DNA from: a virus
Virus record (IMG/VR): IMGVR_UViG_3300017917_000127
Span: 1-33,669 of that record
DNA length: 33,669 nt
Direction: 5' to 3' (one strand)
Shown here: positions 30,148 to 33,669 of the stretch, piece by piece
How the letters are laid out: each line of letters begins with the position of its first letter
How positions within the stretch are numbered: the first letter of the stretch is position 1
The notes under the pieces: model-generated
The model's database searches: none
Told to the model about the DNA's origin: nothing
The model's input: the letters and a program-made list of their open reading frames with translations, nothing else
Program-made: the position numbers and the translations under genes

Positions 30148-30155
30148 CCTAAATA
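30148..30155 (+). promoter_or_regulatory. Putative late promoter (CCTAAATA) before gp3
   Basis: CCTAAATA directly after the gp23 terminator and ending only 5 nt before the gp3 ATG. The predicted transcript start would fall at or next to the start codon (30161). Confidence 0.5.
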
Positions 30156-30160
30156 ATAGT

Positions 30161-30691
30161 ATGACTACTCTATCTTGCCCAATACCATCAAACATAAATC
30201 CATTGTCTCCCAATGGGTTCTTGTTTAGCATTCAAAAATTACCTACTGTGACATTCTTTTGTCAGCAAGTTAATCTTCCAGGTATAACCCTAGGATCACC
30301 TGAATTTGGCAACCCATTTCAGACTCAACCTATTCCTGGTGAAACACTAACTTATGATCAATTGAACGTGCAATTCTTAGTTGATGACCAAATGGAAAAC
30401 TACATGGCAATCTATAATTGGATTGTAGCATTAGGGTTTCCTAATAACTATGAGCAATATACAACATTCTTTAATGAAGATCAGCGTTCTAATATATCTG
30501 AATTAGCAAAGAATTATTCTGATGCTACCTTACAGATATTAGGTGGTAATAATACTGCAATTAGAACAGTACAATTCATTGATATGTTTCCAGTAGTAAT
30601 TGATTCTTTAATGTTTCAATCAACAAACCAAGACGTCCAATACCTAGTAGGAAACGCAACATTCCGCTACGGATATTACAAATTCTTGTAA
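30161..30691 (+). CDS. 3: Tail tube terminator gp3 (tail completion and sheath stabiliser), probable
   Basis: A 176-aa protein, the same length as T4 gp3, located right after gp23 as in cyanophage-type genomes, where this gene is annotated gp3. Characteristic segments: INPLSPNGFLFSIQKLPTVT, FFCQQVNLPGITLGSPEFGN, NYMAIYNWIVALGFPNNYEQ, ATLQILGGNNTAIRTVQFID, MFPVVIDSLMFQSTNQDVQY and a final NATFRYGYYKFL, with the layout of a tube-like fold. gp3 terminates the tail tube at the head-proximal end. No Shine-Dalgarno sequence is visible and the late promoter is immediately upstream, suggesting a leaderless mRNA. Confidence 0.75.
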   Translation: MTTLSCPIPSNINPLSPNGFLFSIQKLPTVTFFCQQVNLPGITLGSPEFGNPFQTQPIPGETLTYDQLNVQFLVDDQMENYMAIYNWIVALGFPNNYEQYTTFFNEDQRSNISELAKNYSDATLQILGGNNTAIRTVQFIDMFPVVIDSLMFQSTNQDVQYLVGNATFRYGYYKFL

Positions 30692-30698
30692 GACAAAT

Positions 30699-30727
30699 TT
30701 GATTTTTTGTAATGAATGGGGTATAAT
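30699..30727 (+). promoter_or_regulatory. Host sigma70-type promoter for uvsY-uvsW
   Basis: TTGATT (30699-30704), 17-nt spacer, then TATAAT (30722-30727, full consensus). It precedes uvsY by 26 nt. This would allow transcription by host RNA polymerase before late sigma is made. Confidence 0.75.
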
Positions 30728-30753
30728 ACTCCAATCTAATAATTGAGGTGATT

Positions 30754-31191
30754 ATGAATATTGAACAATTGCAAGAAATGTGGGACAAAGATTGCGAGAT
30801 TGATGACAACTATCTCGGCGAACAATCCACAGCAACTCCAAAACTTCATGCCAAGTATGTTAAAATACTTGTACAGGTTAAACTCAAGCACACAAAACTA
30901 ACAGCAGAATATAATCTGTTGCGTAAAAATAAGTTTAGATATTTCCGTGGGGAAATGTCACGTGATGAATTGAAAGAAAATAATTGGGAACAGTGGCAAG
31001 GTATCAAGCCACTAAAAAATGAGATGGATGAATTTCTGACAGGTGATAATGAATTGAATCAGTCAGAAGTTAAGATCAAATATCTAGAAACTATGATTTA
31101 TCTTTTGGAATCAATCCTTCAACAGATTAAAGCCAGAGACTGGCAAATTAAAACACATGTTGAATGGAAGAAGTTCTTAGCAGGAATGTAA
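30754..31191 (+). CDS. uvsY: Recombination mediator UvsY
   Basis: A 145-aa protein matching T4 UvsY, which loads the UvsX recombinase onto gp32-covered single-stranded DNA for recombination-dependent replication and repair. It begins MNIEQLQEMWDKDCEIDDNY, comparable to MRLEDLQEELKKDVFID of T4, and ends with a helix LLESILQQIKARDWQIKTHV followed by EWKKFLAGM. The start ATG at 30754 has a TGAGGTG ribosome site; an in-frame GTG six bases upstream lies inside that site and was not chosen. The stop overlaps the uvsW start (TAATG), so the pair is coupled. Confidence 0.93.
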   Translation: MNIEQLQEMWDKDCEIDDNYLGEQSTATPKLHAKYVKILVQVKLKHTKLTAEYNLLRKNKFRYFRGEMSRDELKENNWEQWQGIKPLKNEMDEFLTGDNELNQSEVKIKYLETMIYLLESILQQIKARDWQIKTHVEWKKFLAGM

Positions 31192-32672
31192 TGCAGAATG
31201 TAGTTACCATTGAAAAGTTAGATGAAGTTTATGTTAGAGTTTTTTCTGAACCTAGCATCGAGCAAGAATTAGCTGACTTCTTTACATACGAATATCCAGG
31301 TGCCAGATTCACTCCACAATATCGTGCAAGATTGTGGGATGGTAAAGTTCGTTTGTATGATCAAGTTAGAAAAACTCTTTATGTCGGATTAATTGATTAT
31401 GTTGAACAGTTTTGTTCACGCAACGATTATCTTCTAACTTGGAAAACCGACATGAATTTATCCAATGGATATACTACTGATAATATTGAAACATATGTTC
31501 GTTCTCTAGATCTACCAGAAAAAATTGAAATTCGTGACTATCAGATAGAAGCAATAACTGTTGCACTTGATAAGCAGCGAACACTGCTATTATCTCCGAC
31601 TGCATCAGGAAAGTCATTTATAATTTACAGCATTATGAGATGGCATGTTGATGCAGGACGCAAGTGTATTCTTATAGTGCCAACTACATCTCTTGTTGAA
31701 CAGATGCACTCAGACTTTAAAGATTATTCTAGTGTCAACGGATGGGATGTATCATTTCACTGTCAAAAATTATATTCAGGTTTTCCAAAACAATTTCAAT
31801 CAGATGTTTTAATTACAACATGGCAGTCGATCTATTTACAACCAAAAGCGTGGTTCAAGCAGTTTGATGTAATGTTTGGTGATGAAGCACATAACTTTAA
31901 AGCCAAGTCATTGACTGGTGTTATGGAAAAGATGGATAACATATCTCATCGAATCGGAACTACTGGTACACTAGATGATAAGAAAATACACAGGCTGGTT
32001 TTAGAAGGTGTGTTTGGTAAAGTTCACAGGGTTACCACTACCAAAGCACTTATGGATTCTGGGAGATTGTCTAACCTAAATATAATGTGTGTGATACTGA
32101 AATACTCTGAAGAAATTCGTAAAGAACGAAAAAATAAAACATACCAAGAAGAAATGGATTGGTTAGTTTCAAATACAAAACGAAACAAATTCATTCGTAA
32201 CTTGGCAGTAACTTCTAAAGGCAACACGCTGGTTCTTTTTCAATACGTTGAAAAGCACGGCAAAGTTCTCTACGATCTTATTAAGGAAAAAGTTCATGAA
32301 GATCGTAAAATATTTTTCGTTTATGGTGGCACCGAAACAACTGATAGAGAGGCAATCAGGCATATCACCGAGGGAGAGGAAGATGCTATCATTATTGCGT
32401 CGTTCGGGACGTTTTCGACTGGGATCAATATACCTTCGATTGAGAATGTTATTTTTGCGTCCCCTTCTAAGAGTAAGATACGCAATCTACAAAGTATTGG
32501 GCGTGGTCTAAGATTAAAAGATGGAAAAACAAAATGTAATTTGTTTGACATCGCAGATGATTTGCATTGGAAATCTTGGAAAAACCATACTCTAAATCAT
32601 GCAGCAGAACGTTATAAAACGTATGCTGAAGAAGAATTTAAAACTAAAATTGTAGAGGTGGAAATATGCTAA
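31191..32672 (+). CDS. uvsW: DNA/RNA helicase UvsW
   Basis: A 493-aa superfamily 2 helicase (T4 UvsW: 503 aa) that unwinds R-loops and branched DNA, shifting replication from origin- to recombination-dependent. N-terminal DNA-binding domain (about 1-100) includes FFTYEYPGARFTPQYRARLW, then DGKVRLYD. Helicase motifs: Q-like RDYQIEA, Walker A SPTASGKS (135-142), DEAH box GDEAHNF (230-236), motif III TTGTL, and motifs V-VI in ASFGTFSTGINIPSIENVIF and LQSIGRGLRLKDG. The start at 31191 is preferred over an in-frame ATG at 31164 because it overlaps the uvsY stop and has an AGGA site. Confidence 0.96.
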   Translation: MQNVVTIEKLDEVYVRVFSEPSIEQELADFFTYEYPGARFTPQYRARLWDGKVRLYDQVRKTLYVGLIDYVEQFCSRNDYLLTWKTDMNLSNGYTTDNIETYVRSLDLPEKIEIRDYQIEAITVALDKQRTLLLSPTASGKSFIIYSIMRWHVDAGRKCILIVPTTSLVEQMHSDFKDYSSVNGWDVSFHCQKLYSGFPKQFQSDVLITTWQSIYLQPKAWFKQFDVMFGDEAHNFKAKSLTGVMEKMDNISHRIGTTGTLDDKKIHRLVLEGVFGKVHRVTTTKALMDSGRLSNLNIMCVILKYSEEIRKERKNKTYQEEMDWLVSNTKRNKFIRNLAVTSKGNTLVLFQYVEKHGKVLYDLIKEKVHEDRKIFFVYGGTETTDREAIRHITEGEEDAIIIASFGTFSTGINIPSIENVIFASPSKSKIRNLQSIGRGLRLKDGKTKCNLFDIADDLHWKSWKNHTLNHAAERYKTYAEEEFKTKIVEVEIC

Positions 32673-33121
32673 GTGGCGACGAACTATACGTTGTTCTAAA
32701 ACTAACCAGTGGTGAACAAGTAATGGCTGTCTTGTCTGCTGAAGATGAGGAGTATCTTGAGATAGTTTCGCCCATGTGTATAAAAACTATACCAGTACTA
32801 CAAACTGGCAGAGAGCATATTACTGCTGCACCACTCTGCCAATTCACAGACGATACAACTTATATCTTAGCGAAAAAAGATGTAATGTTTGTAAAGAAAA
32901 TGCATCATGTTTTCATTCCCCACTATCAAAGAATTGTTGCAGAGCACGAACAGTCTGCAGTATTTGAGCCAACACAAGAAGAAAAGAATAAAGAGTGGGA
33001 TGATCCTACTATGAGCCCACAAGAAGCAAAGAAACGTATGGACATGCTTAAACATCTAACGAATGAAGAACCAGAAGAACGAATACCAAATTTCGTTCCT
33101 GGAAATGATACGATTAACTGA
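32666..33121 (+). CDS. Sm-like (LSm) protein of cyanophage-type genomes (151 aa)
   Basis: A 151-aa protein. Residues about 6-80 show the Sm/Hfq-like strand order: YVVLKLTSGEQVMAVLSAED, then EYLEIVSPMCIKTIPV, AAPLCQF and TYILAKKDVMFVKKM. An Sm-like protein of putative cyanophage origin is known from marine metagenomes, and genes of this kind lie between uvsW and gene 55 in T4-like environmental phages; I match it by pattern and position. The C-terminal ~60 residues (EHEQSAVFEPTQEEKNKEWD onwards) are charged and probably flexible. It overlaps the uvsW end by 7 nt. Sm rings usually bind RNA or protein; the phage role is unknown. Confidence 0.75.
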   Translation: MLSGDELYVVLKLTSGEQVMAVLSAEDEEYLEIVSPMCIKTIPVLQTGREHITAAPLCQFTDDTTYILAKKDVMFVKKMHHVFIPHYQRIVAEHEQSAVFEPTQEEKNKEWDDPTMSPQEAKKRMDMLKHLTNEEPEERIPNFVPGNDTIN

Positions 33122-33201
33122 TGTCTTTATCATCCCTAGACACCCTGGATTATCTCCCAAGTCAAATATAAAAGCAAATTTATTTTGTAATACAATCAGA
33201 T

Positions 33202-33230
33202 TTGTCTTTTTATCATAGGTGTTGTATACT
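33202..33230 (+). promoter_or_regulatory. Host sigma70-type promoter for gene 55
   Basis: TTGTCT (33202-33207), 17-nt spacer, then TATACT (33225-33230), in the 139-nt gap that is the longest gene-free stretch of the window. The -35 region (ATTTG..TTTTT) resembles that of the uvsY promoter. Predicted start is near 33237. Confidence 0.7.
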
Positions 33231-33260
33231 TATGGAAATCATTGAAAGGAAAATGTATGT

Positions 33261-33669
33261 ATGGCTCATTATGTAAACAACGCTGATTTTTTGCAAGCAC
33301 TTATAGAATATAGAAAATTAAAGTCTCTTGCAGAACAAGAAGGTAAGGATAAACCAATTGTCAGTAATTACATTGGTGAGTGTATTTTAAAAATTGCAAC
33401 GCATCTTTCCTACAAACCAAATTTTATAAACTACTCTTACCGAGATGATATGATTCTCGATGGTGTGGAAAACTGTATTCAATATATTGACAACTTTGAT
33501 CCAACTAAATCCAACAACCCTTTTGCATATTTTACACAGATTATATACTACGCATTTCTTCGTAGAATCGCAAAAGAAAAGAAACAAAGTTATATTAAAG
33601 GTAAGTTGATTCAAGATATGCCATTCGAAGCGTTTGAACTACAAGAAGGCGACGAAGATAAAGAATTTC
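33261..33669 (+). CDS. 55: Late transcription sigma factor gp55 (partial, runs off window)
   Basis: An open frame continues to the window edge, giving 136 residues. The sequence matches T4 gp55: YVNNADFLQALIEYRKLK at the start (T4: YVNNKELLQAIIDWK), MILDGVENCIQYIDNFDPTK in the middle and NPFAYFTQIIYYAFLRRIAK, the most conserved sigma region 2-like stretch contacting the -10 element. gp55 directs host RNA polymerase to late promoters (TATAAATA), several of which occur in this window. The ribosome site AAAGGA (33245-33250) is 10 nt upstream. Two further ATGs in other frames (33253, 33257) lie between it and the start. Confidence 0.93.
   Translation, partial: MAHYVNNADFLQALIEYRKLKSLAEQEGKDKPIVSNYIGECILKIATHLSYKPNFINYSYRDDMILDGVENCIQYIDNFDPTKSNNPFAYFTQIIYYAFLRRIAKEKKQSYIKGKLIQDMPFEAFELQEGDEDKEF

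Noticed and set aside
31164-31190. Upstream in-frame ATG for uvsW
   Set aside because: It lies inside uvsY; 31191 has TAATG coupling and an AGGA site, and gives a length close to T4 UvsW.
33121-33171. A 16-codon open frame starting on the last base of the Sm-like gene stop codon
   Set aside because: It overlaps the stop like a coupled gene, but it is very short, has no recognisable motif and could arise by chance.

Overview
This window is part of the late (virion structure) region of an AT-rich T4-like myovirus. Every recognisable gene lies on the + strand. The head/neck/tail order gp13-14-15-17-18-19-20-67-(68 position)-21-22-23-3-uvsY-uvsW-Sm-like-gp55 is the order I know from environmental (marine/freshwater) T4-like phages such as cyanophages and pelagiphages rather than from coliphage T4. 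No photosynthesis or other host-derived metabolic gene is visible, so the host cannot be assigned; an aquatic bacterium is my inference.

Region 1 (1-4502) encodes tail-fibre and adhesin-type proteins: the end of an unidentified gene, a fibre with a self-cleaving S74 chaperone domain, two small or mid-size fibre proteins, three tandem glycine-rich adhesin paralogues joined by a perfect 97-bp repeat, and one small protein. A strong hairpin terminator closes it. Region 2 (4563-17085) starts at a T4 late promoter. It holds an Ig-like baseplate/fibre protein, a small protein, two giant repetitive fibre shaft genes (778 and 889 aa), a fibre with a carbohydrate-binding-like module, and then twelve translationally coupled genes organised as three cassettes. 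Each cassette has three paralogous beta-rich tip proteins followed by one small protein that, in all three, ends in a shared 'YP...VK.KYPK' motif. With the glycine-rich block this makes four 'three paralogues plus one small gene' units, the most unusual feature of the window.

Region 3 (17081-30147) is the conserved morphogenesis core: neck gp13/gp14, tail terminator gp15, large terminase gp17, sheath gp18, tube gp19, portal gp20, prohead core genes, protease gp21, scaffold gp22 and major capsid gp23, ending in a UUCG-loop terminator. gp13, gp14 and gp18 carry extra beta-repeat insertions. No small terminase (gp16) lies between gp15 and gp17. Region 4 (30148-33669) has gp3, then the recombination genes uvsY and uvsW, an Sm-like protein, and the start of gene 55, the late sigma factor, cut by the window end.

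Regulation is readable. Nine sites matching nnTAAATA (several exactly TATAAATA) precede late genes, and the sigma factor expected to read them (gp55) is in the same window. In contrast, uvsY and gene 55 are preceded by host sigma70-type promoters with 17-bp spacers. No tRNA, CRISPR, integrase or IS element was seen, and no gene-free stretch exceeds 300 bases; the longest, 33122-33260, holds the gene 55 promoter.
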